From NCBI GenBank assembly GCA_041689775.1, contig JBDNFP010000337.1:1-27656 (forward strand): a stretch of 27,656 nt of DNA. The letters are read 5' to 3'. The notes beneath the pieces were generated by a model that saw only the letters and a list, made by a program, of their open reading frames with translations, made no database searches and had not been told where the DNA came from. The translations under genes and the position numbers were made by a program. Positions within the stretch are counted from its first letter, which is position 1; the number at the start of each line of letters is the position of its first letter. Below are positions 8,135 to 15,686 of the stretch, one piece after another. This stretch comes from JBDNFP01 sp041689775 (GTDB lineage: Bacteria > Bacteroidota > Bacteroidia > Cytophagales > Spirosomataceae).

Positions 8135-8854
8135 ATGGTAAAACCACAGACCTTGGAAGACAATAACTATAATCCTCGTAAAATTCTGAGTTGGGCGGAA
8201 GAAGATCGTCCACGCGAAAAGCTTTTGTTAAAGGGAAAAGCGGCCTTATCTGACGCAGAACTTATCGCCATTTTGTTGGGTATGGGTACCGTAGATTTTT
8301 CGGCCGTAGACGTGGCGAAAAGCGTATTGAGCGCAGCCAATAATAATCTGAATGAACTAGCCAGGATGACGGTCAATGACTTGACTAAATTAAAAGGAAT
8401 TGGACCGGCCAAAGCTATTACAATCGTATCTGCATTAGAGCTGGGCAGGCGCCGGAAGGAGTCTGAAAGCCTACGCCGCCGCCGGATTACCAGTGCTGCC
8501 GATGCCTACGATGAAATTAAGCCCTATTTGCTTGACAAACCCCACGAAGAATTCTGGATTTTATTACTCAACCGAGCCAATGAGGTTATGCGTCCGGTTC
8601 AAATTAGTTCGGGTGGCGTCGCCGGAACCGTGGCAGATCCCAAGATGATTTTTAAGCATGCCCTGGAACAATTGGCCAGTTCTATTATTTTAATTCATAA
8701 CCATCCCTCAGGTAACCTCACCCCAAGTCAGGCTGATAAAGACCTGACCCGTAAATTAAAAGAGGCAGGCCGAATGCTCGACCTGCCCATTTTGGATCAC
8801 CTGATATTTACGGATAAAAGCTATTTCAGCTTTGCTGACGAAGGTTTGCTATAA
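8135..8854 (+). CDS. radC: RadC family protein (JAB/MPN domain)
   Basis: 239 residues, normal for RadC. The N-terminal third contains a helix-hairpin-helix-like segment (LKGIGPAKA near residue 87) and the C-terminal half a JAB/MPN domain. The metal motif HNHPSG is at H188/H190, with D201 in the following SQAD; together these are the JAMM-type ligands. RadC was once tied to DNA repair, but that role is disputed and the biochemical function is not settled. The gene is alone in its orientation; its last two codons overlap the end of the response regulator gene on the other strand. Confidence 0.93.
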   Translation: MVKPQTLEDNNYNPRKILSWAEEDRPREKLLLKGKAALSDAELIAILLGMGTVDFSAVDVAKSVLSAANNNLNELARMTVNDLTKLKGIGPAKAITIVSALELGRRRKESESLRRRRITSAADAYDEIKPYLLDKPHEEFWILLLNRANEVMRPVQISSGGVAGTVADPKMIFKHALEQLASSIILIHNHPSGNLTPSQADKDLTRKLKEAGRMLDLPILDHLIFTDKSYFSFADEGLL

Positions 8855-9589
8855 ACTCATTAACTCCTTGAATCGGATGGCCTGACGGCGGGAAATTTCG
8901 ATCCTGTCGCCACCTTGCAGCGTAACGAGCAATCCGCCGCTGAACCAAGGCTCTATTTTTTCAATCCATTGCAGATTGATGATATGTTTCCGGTTAGCTC
9001 TGAAATAGGTGTGCGGGTCGAGCCTATCTTCCAAGCTATTCAGTGATTTCAGGACCAAAGGCTTCTGGTCGTCAAAGTGAAGCCGAACATAATTGCCCAT
9101 TGATTCAAATAAACGGACCTTCCCTAGCTTGACAAACCAGCATTTTTCGCCGTCCTTCACAAATATCTGGTCGTTTTCGCCGAGCACTTTCTCGCTACGA
9201 TTATCGGCATCTGTGGGTTGGTTTTCTTCGTGTAGCGACTGGTTTTCTTCTACTCGGTTAATAGCTTCCTTCAATCGATCGCTATCGATGGGTTTCAGGA
9301 GGTAATCAAGGGCGTTAAATTCAAAAGCCTTGATGGCATATTCATCGTAGGCTGTGGTAAATACTACGTCGGGAGATTTCCCCTCAATCGAAGTCAGGAG
9401 TTCAAACCCATTTTTGCCGGGCATTTGGATGTCAAGGAAAAGGAGTTCGGGTTGTAATTCTTCTATCAATACCAAGGCTTCTTCGGCATTGGCGGCTTCG
9501 CCCACAATTTCAATTTTGTGGTACGGTTCCAGGAGCCTCTTTAACTCGTTTCGAGCTAAGCGTTCATCATCAACAATAAGGGTTCTCAT
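8849..9589 (-). CDS. LytTR-family response regulator
   Basis: 246 residues with an N-terminal receiver domain (acidic pair D7/D8, phospho-acceptor D53 in FLDIQMPGKNG, T79, K99 in LLKPI) and a C-terminal LytTR DNA-binding domain from about residue 140. The latter includes NYVRLHF and the FRANRKHIINL segment typical of LytTR. It belongs to the LytR/AlgR type and probably controls transcription in response to the kinase encoded just upstream at 9677-10756. The 87-base gap and shared strand suggest one operon, kinase first. Between the two domains is a charged linker, about residues 113-135. The stop codon (TAG) overlaps the end of radC on the opposite strand, and no terminator separates them. 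Confidence 0.92.
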   Translation of the reverse strand: MRTLIVDDERLARNELKRLLEPYHKIEIVGEAANAEEALVLIEELQPELLFLDIQMPGKNGFELLTSIEGKSPDVVFTTAYDEYAIKAFEFNALDYLLKPIDSDRLKEAINRVEENQSLHEENQPTDADNRSEKVLGENDQIFVKDGEKCWFVKLGKVRLFESMGNYVRLHFDDQKPLVLKSLNSLEDRLDPHTYFRANRKHIINLQWIEKIEPWFSGGLLVTLQGGDRIEISRRQAIRFKELMSL

Positions 9590-9676
9590 GGCTGTAAGGG
9601 GGTCTTAAAAGGTTATAGAAGGTTGAAATATGGAGATCATTCATGTAATTTAGTTAAAATATCCAAGAGTAATCAC

Positions 9677-10756
9677 TCACGCAGAATCTTGTTTGTTAAG
9701 TTCCTGCTGTCCAGAAAATCGTTGTAAGCCTTCGGATAAGTTAGGGATCACTACCTCCGCGCATACCATTGCTTCATCTTCTTGGTATATTTTAAAACTT
9801 GCTTCTTTTCCATAAAGAATCGACAAACGTTCGGCCGTATTAAGTAGTCCCACACCTCCTGAATCAGTATTTCCGAGCGTACCATTATTATGAATCAAGA
9901 TACGAATTTTGTTCCCTTCCAGAAGAGTTTCAATTCTGATTTTCCCGCCCTTGGTGACCTTTGAAACACCATGTTTGATCCCATTTTCGACAAGGGTTTG
10001 AAGCATCATTGGTGGTACTTGCCAATAGAGCGTTTGGGGCTCGGCGTTAATTACATAGTCCAGACGATCTTCGTACCGTACCTTTTCAAGTTCAAGGTAA
10101 TCTTCCACGGTTTTTAACTCTTCCCGTAAGTCAACGGTCTTCCGACGGTCGGCGAGGAGTGAATTACGTAATATGTTAGATAGTTTAGTAATGCTACTTT
10201 GTGCTTTCTTAGGGTCCTCTGAAACCAATGCCCTGATGCTATTTAAGGCGTTAAAAGTAAAATGCGGGTTCAACTGCGAACGTAGTACTTTGGCTTCTGC
10301 CTCGCGCATGGAGGTCTTCAGCATGATCTTCTCTAATTCTGTCATTCGGTTCTGCTCCACGTAGTGATATACCGTGTAGGAAAGAATCCACGTTAAGAGA
10401 GTTTTGCACCAGTTGGAGATGTAATTCCAGAAAAGCCAGGGGTTGTCAATAATGTTCTGGGCCAATATCTCGCGGTCCAAGGGCAGATTGGCAAAAGTCA
10501 TAATCAAACCCAATATGAGAACTGAAAGTGCTACCCGGAAAACTAATCGGTGGATGGGTAATGCTGACCAGTTCCACCTCCTGACAATAAGCCGGTAGAT
10601 ATGGGTAAGCGTAATCGCCAAGAAAATATTGGCAATGCTCAATAAGAAATATTTGATATCAAATTCATACTCCAAGGTGTAGAAAATGAAATCATACATT
10701 ATAAAGGTAGTCCAACCAACAACCTGTAAGGCCCAGTAAATTTGGGTTTTGGACAT
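9677..10756 (-). CDS. LytS/YehU-type sensor histidine kinase
   Basis: I start at the ATG at 10756 (359 residues), because an extended version would run through a perfect inverted repeat and adds nothing family-like. There are four hydrophobic segments in the first 135 residues (about 5-27, 36-54, 73-90, 108-130), so it is an inner-membrane protein with little periplasmic sequence. The His_kinase domain (PF06580) follows, with phospho-acceptor H165 in LNPHFTFN (more often LNPHFLFN) and then the ATPase domain with LVENGIKHG and GGVGLLNTAERL. It should phosphorylate the LytTR regulator encoded next. The signal it senses cannot be told from the sequence. Confidence 0.9.
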   Translation of the reverse strand: MSKTQIYWALQVVGWTTFIMYDFIFYTLEYEFDIKYFLLSIANIFLAITLTHIYRLIVRRWNWSALPIHRLVFRVALSVLILGLIMTFANLPLDREILAQNIIDNPWLFWNYISNWCKTLLTWILSYTVYHYVEQNRMTELEKIMLKTSMREAEAKVLRSQLNPHFTFNALNSIRALVSEDPKKAQSSITKLSNILRNSLLADRRKTVDLREELKTVEDYLELEKVRYEDRLDYVINAEPQTLYWQVPPMMLQTLVENGIKHGVSKVTKGGKIRIETLLEGNKIRILIHNNGTLGNTDSGGVGLLNTAERLSILYGKEASFKIYQEDEAMVCAEVVIPNLSEGLQRFSGQQELNKQDSA

Positions 10757-10780
10757 GGTAAATACGATTAAAAATACTCT

Positions 10781-10788
10781 AAAATCTA
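10781..10788 (-). promoter_or_regulatory. Candidate -7 box for the kinase/regulator operon
   Basis: On the minus strand TAGATTTT resembles TAnnTTTG and would start transcription near 10774, 18 bases before the kinase ATG. A TTG within the upstream inverted repeat lies 23 bases away, slightly longer than the usual 19-21. Confidence 0.3.
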
Positions 10789-10808
10789 AACCGAAAGAGG
10801 GGAGGGAG

Positions 10809-10835
10809 ACACAATCAGTAGCATACTGATTGTGT
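10809..10835. repeat. Perfect 12-bp inverted repeat upstream of the kinase gene
   Basis: ACACAATCAGTA (10809-10820) and its exact complement TACTGATTGTGT (10824-10835) are separated by GCA. It begins 53 bases upstream of the kinase start and overlaps the place where a -33 element would lie. It could be an operator for a dimeric regulator or a hairpin in the leader. It is distinct from the terminator that follows at 10858. Confidence 0.6.
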
Positions 10836-10851
10836 GAATCAACTGGCAATT

Positions 10852-10897
10852 AAAAAAATCCCTTCGGTGTAAATTAAGCAATTTACACCGAAGGGAT
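10852..10897 (-). terminator. Strong terminator of the histidine phosphatase gene
   Basis: An 18-bp perfect stem (10858-10875 with 10880-10897) with a four-base loop is followed on the minus strand by seven T (10858 down to 10852). It starts 23 bases after the phosphatase stop codon and insulates that gene from the kinase operon. Confidence 0.88.
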
Positions 10898-10920
10898 TCA
10901 CTAAGTACAAACGGTAAATA

Positions 10921-11562
10921 TCAGTTTTGTGGAATATCCAGCGAGAGCAAATGGGTGATATCATTTGCGGTTTCAAGGGTAAATGTTTGATCAGAATAGT
11001 GATACTTGATACGGTAAAGGCAAAGATTACTGTGTTCGTATTTATCCATTTGGGTTAGCTCTTCTTTGAAAAGCAACGTCATCAAAATCCGTATAGCACG
11101 ACCATGCATTGCCACCAGAATATTACGCTCATGCGGACGGGAAACAATGAGGTCTATCACAGGCTTCTGACGGACCTTTACGTCAGTCGGACTTTCGCCT
11201 TCTTCGCAGGGTAGCTCTACCTCTCCTTGTTGCCAGCTTTCAACCAGGTTACGGTAGTATTCATTATCCATAGTGTTGGGAAGACTACCTTCACGGCATC
11301 CCCAACTGATCTCATTCAATCCGGCATGTCTTTCGTGCGGTATTCCAAGGTCAATAAACCCCTTAACTGACTGCACGGTTCTTTGAAGGTTTGAGGTGTA
11401 CACTTTATCGAAGGATACATGCTGATAAGCATCAAAAAAAGCTTCTGCCTGAGCTTTTCCCCATTCATTAAGTTCGGTATCAACTCCACTTCCCTGCACT
11501 ATACCTTGTCGGTTATAGTCTGTTTCGCCATGGCGGATCAAAAAGATTGTTTTACTTTTCAA
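10921..11562 (-). CDS. Histidine phosphatase family protein (phosphoglycerate mutase-like)
   Basis: 213 residues of the branch-1 histidine phosphatase superfamily. The catalytic set is visible: RHG at R10-H11-G12, R61 in SNLQRT, the acidic residue E84 in LNEISWG, and the second histidine H153 in AMHGRAI. The start is a TTG at 11562: an in-frame stop lies five codons upstream and the next in-frame ATG (residue 98) is inside the domain. Family members act on diverse phosphorylated small molecules, and true phosphoglycerate mutase activity is not implied. It is divergent from the thioesterase gene with 84 bases between them. Confidence 0.88.
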   Translation of the reverse strand: MKSKTIFLIRHGETDYNRQGIVQGSGVDTELNEWGKAQAEAFFDAYQHVSFDKVYTSNLQRTVQSVKGFIDLGIPHERHAGLNEISWGCREGSLPNTMDNEYYRNLVESWQQGEVELPCEEGESPTDVKVRQKPVIDLIVSRPHERNILVAMHGRAIRILMTLLFKEELTQMDKYEHSNLCLYRIKYHYSDQTFTLETANDITHLLSLDIPQN

Positions 11563-11646
11563 TTTTTTGTACTTTTTTTATAAAAAATTTGCCTAAAAGG
11601 CGTTTTATAGCGTATTTAGCTTACACAAATTTATACAATTTTTAGA

Positions 11647-12069
11647 ATGTTTAACAAGTCTATTTCGCTTGAATTTATCCGGAATCTTAATCCGAAGACC
11701 ATTTCTACCCAACTAGGTATTGAAATTTTAGAAATTGGTGATGATTACGTTACGGCTCGGATGCCCGTCGATCACCGCACCCATCAACCTTTTGGAATAC
11801 TCCACGGAGGGGCCTCGGTGGTATTGGCGGAGACGTTGGGTAGTATCGCTTCCCTCCTCTGCCTGAAAGACCCGGAAAAGCAACGCGCCGTGGGGGTTGA
11901 GATCAACGCCAACCATATCCGATCGGTGAAAGAAGGGTGGGTATATGGTAAGGTAATCCCATTGCATATCGGTAGGACAACCCAGGTTTGGGACATAAGA
12001 ATCACCAACGAGGAGGGGAAACTAGTGTGTGTTAGCCGGCTTACCTGCGCCGTAGTGAACGTAGATTGA
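11647..12069 (+). CDS. Hotdog-fold thioesterase (PaaI/YdiI type), candidate DHNA-CoA hydrolase
   Basis: 140 residues with the single-hotdog acyl-CoA thioesterase pattern HGGASVVLAETLGS near residue 56, in which the glutamate of the helix is the usual catalytic acid. The PaaI/YdiI group contains the 1,4-dihydroxy-2-naphthoyl-CoA thioesterase of menaquinone synthesis (MenI). The next gene, 94 bases downstream on the same strand, is isochorismate synthase, the entry enzyme of that pathway. A MenI role is therefore likely but inferred from context; a general or phenylacetyl-CoA thioesterase cannot be excluded. Confidence 0.82.
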   Translation: MFNKSISLEFIRNLNPKTISTQLGIEILEIGDDYVTARMPVDHRTHQPFGILHGGASVVLAETLGSIASLLCLKDPEKQRAVGVEINANHIRSVKEGWVYGKVIPLHIGRTTQVWDIRITNEEGKLVCVSRLTCAVVNVD

Positions 12070-12163
12070 AAATTGTTGAAACAAATAGATTGTCACGTAG
12101 TGTTATCTTGGTATAATTAAATAGTATATAGTAAATTAGCCCGGTGATAGCGGAATAGTATAA

Positions 12164-13402
12164 ATGTTGATATCAGATAATACAGTAGGCATACTAAATG
12201 GGACGTATCAGGCAGACGCGCTGTGGAAGGCAGCTTTCATCCTTGGTTTCCCGGCTGCCGTATGGCGATTACCCAACAAAGGAGAAATAAAACTTTTGAT
12301 TTCTATTCACGATGGTATTCAGTTCAAGAAAGCTGATCTCGAAGACTTGTCTTCCTGTTTCATAATTCACCCGTTTGAAAACTTGGAAAACGACGAAGCC
12401 ATGGTCTTAGAGGGGGATTTGTTATTTACTTTTTCCGATGACTTGGAATTTCGTCAATTGGAAACCAAACTGGGTGAAGAGCACCCCACCGTAAAGCGTT
12501 TAATACAGGAGTCAGACCTAATAGCGGGTAAGACGAATCAGGGAAAAACTGAGTGGGAAGGGTTTTCTACGGAAACTACATCTAACCCTGACGTTGAGAC
12601 TCATTATAAAGAAACAGTTTCTCAGGCTATCCGTGCCATCAGGGAGGGACACATTGATAAAGTGGTTCTTTCCCGCACCAAAGATTACCCCTACACCGAA
12701 AAATTCGACTTATTCAAGGCCTTTCAAAAACTGAATAAGACCTACCTATCTGCCTTTGTTTCACTTATTAATTTACCTGACCGGCAAGAATCCTGGCTAG
12801 GTGCTAGTCCCGAAAAGTTGGTTGGAATGGATGCTCAGGGAGTATTCAAAACAACCGCTCTGGCAGGCACTCAAAATGCCCGGACCAAAGACGGGGAGGT
12901 AATTCCAGCAAAGGAAGTACGATGGGGACAGAAAGAGATTGAGGAGCAAGCCCTCGTGAGCCGGTATATTATCGAGTGTTTTAAGAAAATCAGACTCCGG
13001 GAATACCAGGAAAAGGGTCCTAAGACGTCTCGTGCCGGAAATTTATACCATCTTCGGACCGATTTCGAGGTGAATACGCACGAAGTAAATTTTCCGGAAT
13101 TGGGTACGGTTATGCTCACACTCTTGCACCCAACTTCCGCAGTATGTGGAATGCCTAAGAAATCAGCATTGAAGTTCATTAATGCAGCCGAGAACTACCA
13201 AAGATCTCTATACAGCGGCTATTTGGGCCCCGTAAAAATAGATCAGGAGTCGTCGTTATTCGTGAATTTACGTTGTATGCGTTTCAAGAATGGTACCGCT
13301 ACGCTATTCGCAGGAGCCGGTATTACGGAGGATTCTGATCCACAAAAGGAGTGGGATGAAACCGAAATGAAATGCGAGACGCTGTTGCGGGTACTTATTT
13401 AA
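12164..13402 (+). CDS. menF: Isochorismate synthase (MenF/EntC type)
   Basis: 412 residues with a C-terminal chorismate-binding domain. Motifs seen are DKVVLSRT near residue 165, WLGASPEKL, TTALAGTQ, LHPTSAVCGMPK, then YSGYLGPV and FAGAGITEDSDPQKEWDET near the C-terminus. The ALAGT and CGMPK forms fit isochorismate synthases better than anthranilate or aminodeoxychorismate synthases. It converts chorismate to isochorismate, the first step to menaquinone, the main respiratory quinone of Bacteroidota. The N-terminal 140 residues are poorly conserved, as usual. Siderophore-linked EntC is the alternative, but no siderophore genes are nearby. Confidence 0.88.
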   Translation: MLISDNTVGILNGTYQADALWKAAFILGFPAAVWRLPNKGEIKLLISIHDGIQFKKADLEDLSSCFIIHPFENLENDEAMVLEGDLLFTFSDDLEFRQLETKLGEEHPTVKRLIQESDLIAGKTNQGKTEWEGFSTETTSNPDVETHYKETVSQAIRAIREGHIDKVVLSRTKDYPYTEKFDLFKAFQKLNKTYLSAFVSLINLPDRQESWLGASPEKLVGMDAQGVFKTTALAGTQNARTKDGEVIPAKEVRWGQKEIEEQALVSRYIIECFKKIRLREYQEKGPKTSRAGNLYHLRTDFEVNTHEVNFPELGTVMLTLLHPTSAVCGMPKKSALKFINAAENYQRSLYSGYLGPVKIDQESSLFVNLRCMRFKNGTATLFAGAGITEDSDPQKEWDETEMKCETLLRVLI

Positions 13403-13415
13403 AATACTCTTTCCC

Positions 13416-13423
13416 TATCTTTG
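13416..13423 (+). promoter_or_regulatory. Candidate -7 box for the CvfB-like gene
   Basis: TATCTTTG, followed by C, is a full match to the Bacteroidota -7 consensus. It would start transcription near 13430, about 14 bases before the ATG at 13444. It suggests that this gene has its own promoter although it follows menF by only 41 bases. Confidence 0.5.
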
Positions 13424-13443
13424 CGTTTTGAAAAACAACAGCT

Positions 13444-14274
13444 ATGCTATTTATAGGGAAATATAATAACCTGACCATTGCGCGTCACACAAGTGTTGGT
13501 CTTTTTCTGGAAGATGTTCAGGGAGAAGAAGTGTTACTGCCAAACCGCTACGTAACGGACGACATGAAAATTGATGACGAAATTACCGTTTTTGTGTACA
13601 ACGATTCGGAAGATCGTCCGGTTGCTACCACCGAAACTCCATATATCGTACGAAATGAGTTTGCCTATCTGGAAGTAAAAGAGGTCAACGAACAAGGAGC
13701 TTTTCTGGACTGGGGCCTACTTAAAGATCTTTTTGTGCCTTTTCGCGAACAACCCGACCGCATGCGGGAGGGAGAAAAATATATCGTGTTTTTGTACCTC
13801 GATCATCAGACCAATCGCCTGATTGCCTCTGCAAAAATAAACAAGTACGTAGACAATGAGCGTCTGTTGGTGGAGGAAAACGACGAGGTAGATTTATTGG
13901 TTTGGGAGCGCACTGACTTGGGCTACAACGTCATAATTAATCAATACCATAAGGGTTTAATCTACCACAACGAAATATTTAAGAATTTCAGCGTGGGAGA
14001 TCAGTTGAAGGGGTATATAAAAAAAATTAGAGAAGAAAATAAGATTGACGTTTCACTCGAAAAGCAGGGGGTTGATCGCTTCGAGCCACTGGCCCAACGA
14101 ATTATCGATACCCTCAAAGCTAATGATGGATTCTTACCCATACACGATGGTAGTTCACCGGAGGAGATTTCTTCTCAACTCGAAATGAGTAAGAAGAACT
14201 TCAAAAAGACCATTGGTAATCTCTACAAGAAAGGAATACTTAATATGGAGGAAAATGGAATCAGACTAGCCTGA
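13444..14274 (+). CDS. CvfB-like S1-domain RNA-binding protein
   Basis: 276 residues matching the CvfB/YitL family in length and layout. There are tandem S1-like beta-barrel segments (about residues 1-65, 68-135 and 140-205, with GAFLDWGL and LFVPFREQ in the second) followed by a C-terminal winged-helix-like region (ISSQLEMSKKNFKKTIGNLY). In Staphylococcus the founding member affects virulence-factor expression and binds RNA; in Bacteroidota the role is unknown, probably post-transcriptional. A strong two-way terminator follows directly. Confidence 0.87.
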   Translation: MLFIGKYNNLTIARHTSVGLFLEDVQGEEVLLPNRYVTDDMKIDDEITVFVYNDSEDRPVATTETPYIVRNEFAYLEVKEVNEQGAFLDWGLLKDLFVPFREQPDRMREGEKYIVFLYLDHQTNRLIASAKINKYVDNERLLVEENDEVDLLVWERTDLGYNVIINQYHKGLIYHNEIFKNFSVGDQLKGYIKKIREENKIDVSLEKQGVDRFEPLAQRIIDTLKANDGFLPIHDGSSPEEISSQLEMSKKNFKKTIGNLYKKGILNMEENGIRLA

Positions 14275-14302
14275 TATCTTAATACTGTACGCTTTGTAAC
14301 GC

Positions 14303-14345
14303 CACAAAAAAGCGGGACCTTCATGGAAGATCCCGCTTTTTTGTG
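14303..14345. terminator. Bidirectional terminator between convergent genes
   Basis: CACAAAAAAGCGGGA (14303-14317) pairs perfectly with TCCCGCTTTTTTGTG (14331-14345). The A and T runs on either side of the GC core give a T tract in both directions. It sits between the ends of the CvfB-like gene (14274) and the amidohydrolase gene (14362). Confidence 0.88.
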
Positions 14346-14361
14346 ATTAGTATGGTCGTGA

Positions 14362-15663
14362 TTACTCCTGGCCATATTTTTCTTTGTACTTATTGTAAAG
14401 TCTTTTCTGCTTGTTGTCCAGATCAACCTTACCACCCTGAATAAAGGCACGCTCCACTACGTTTCCACGCATTTCCATGATATCCCCTTTCGTAACGATC
14501 AGGGTAGCTAGTTTGCCTTTTTCCAAAGTACCTACCTTAGAATCAATTCCCATGATCTGGGCCGGGTTTGAAGTTACCATTTGAAGTGCTTCCTCTTTGG
14601 TAATCTCGCCAAAACCAGCGGCGGTACCCGCCAGGAAGGGAAGGTTACGCACGCGCCACCATCCATCGTCGTAGCTGAGCGCTACTTTAACACCGGCTTT
14701 GTGCAGCTTGGCGGGTAGCTCATACTGCGAGTACACGTCATCATCCTGACGGCTTGGTAGGCGGTGTATTGCATTCAAAACAACCGGTACGTTGTTTTCT
14801 TTCAGAAAGGAAGCCACCTTTAAGGCCTCATCACCGCCTACGAGCACCACTTTCTTTACCCCAAAGCTCTGGGCAAATTTTACGGCTTCCACCATGTCTT
14901 TGGCGTAGTTGGCCCGAACGTACAAGTTCTTGGTTCCATCATACAACCCTTTCATGGCTTCCAAACGGATGTTGATTACCGATGGGCTGGTGATTTCAGC
15001 GTAGGCTTTTGCGTCAGCAAAGGTTGATTCCAAGGCGGTGATAGTGGCCGCCCTTTTCTCATTTTTCTTAACCGAAACTGAAAAATCCTCGTAGTTAAAA
15101 CTCCGGGCAAGGTAGGATGGCCACGAAAGCCAGATCCCATCATCTTTTTTCAGAACGGCATCTTCCCAGTTCCAGCCATCGGTATTGAATACCGAGGAAG
15201 AACCCGAAACGATTCCGCCCTGGGGCACAGCCTGTGCCAACAGTACTCCGTTGGTGCGGAGTGTAGGAATTACTTCTGAATCTGTATTATAAGCAACGAG
15301 CGCCCGGACGTGTGGGTTAATATCACCTATTTCTTCGTAGTCGAGCGTAGCACGAACGGAAGCGACTTCCTGGATACCGATGGTAGAACCCATCGCAATA
15401 ATACCCGGAAAAATGTGTTTCCCTGTGAGGTCGATAACATCTGAACCAGCGCGGTCAACGGTGGTAGCAGCGCCGCCAATTGCGGTTATGACGCCTTTAT
15501 CAAAGGCAATGATCCCGTTTTCGATTACCTGACCATTACCCACGTGGATAGTGGCGCCGGTGAGTACTATCGGTTTACTTTGTGGCTTTGCCGGAGCCGG
15601 ATTCTGGGCCTGTAACCCGAAGGGTATCAGTGCCACAAGGGCGATTAAAATCTTATTCATCAT
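14362..15663 (-). CDS. Secreted amidohydrolase-family protein lacking the HxH metal motif
   Basis: 433 residues. The signal peptide MMNKILIALVALIPFGLQAQ is typical, with cleavage near residue 20, so the protein is exported. The fold is that of imidazolonepropionase-like amidohydrolases: an N-terminal beta-sandwich strand (GATIHVGNG), a TIM barrel, and a C-terminal LEKGKLATLIV return strand. However, where active members have PGLIDxHxH, this protein has FPGIIAMGSTIG, and the later barrel histidines are also absent or displaced. It may be a pseudoenzyme or a structural partner of the 1016-residue amidohydrolase encoded 23 bases upstream in the same operon, whose N-terminal half is similarly degenerate. 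Confidence 0.82.
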   Translation of the reverse strand: MMNKILIALVALIPFGLQAQNPAPAKPQSKPIVLTGATIHVGNGQVIENGIIAFDKGVITAIGGAATTVDRAGSDVIDLTGKHIFPGIIAMGSTIGIQEVASVRATLDYEEIGDINPHVRALVAYNTDSEVIPTLRTNGVLLAQAVPQGGIVSGSSSVFNTDGWNWEDAVLKKDDGIWLSWPSYLARSFNYEDFSVSVKKNEKRAATITALESTFADAKAYAEITSPSVINIRLEAMKGLYDGTKNLYVRANYAKDMVEAVKFAQSFGVKKVVLVGGDEALKVASFLKENNVPVVLNAIHRLPSRQDDDVYSQYELPAKLHKAGVKVALSYDDGWWRVRNLPFLAGTAAGFGEITKEEALQMVTSNPAQIMGIDSKVGTLEKGKLATLIVTKGDIMEMRGNVVERAFIQGGKVDLDNKQKRLYNKYKEKYGQE

Positions 15664-15686
15664 ATTGGTGATTAGTAAGTGATCTA

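Noticed and set aside
11593..11603. GCCT-AAA-AGGC mini-hairpin between the phosphatase and thioesterase genes
   Set aside because: Four base pairs only, in AT-rich divergent promoter sequence; not distinguishable from chance.
12079..12119. E. coli-like sigma-70 promoter (TTGTCA, 16 bases, TATAAT) before menF
   Set aside because: Bacteroidota housekeeping promoters use a different -33/-7 consensus, and the region is AT-rich, so a chance match is likely.
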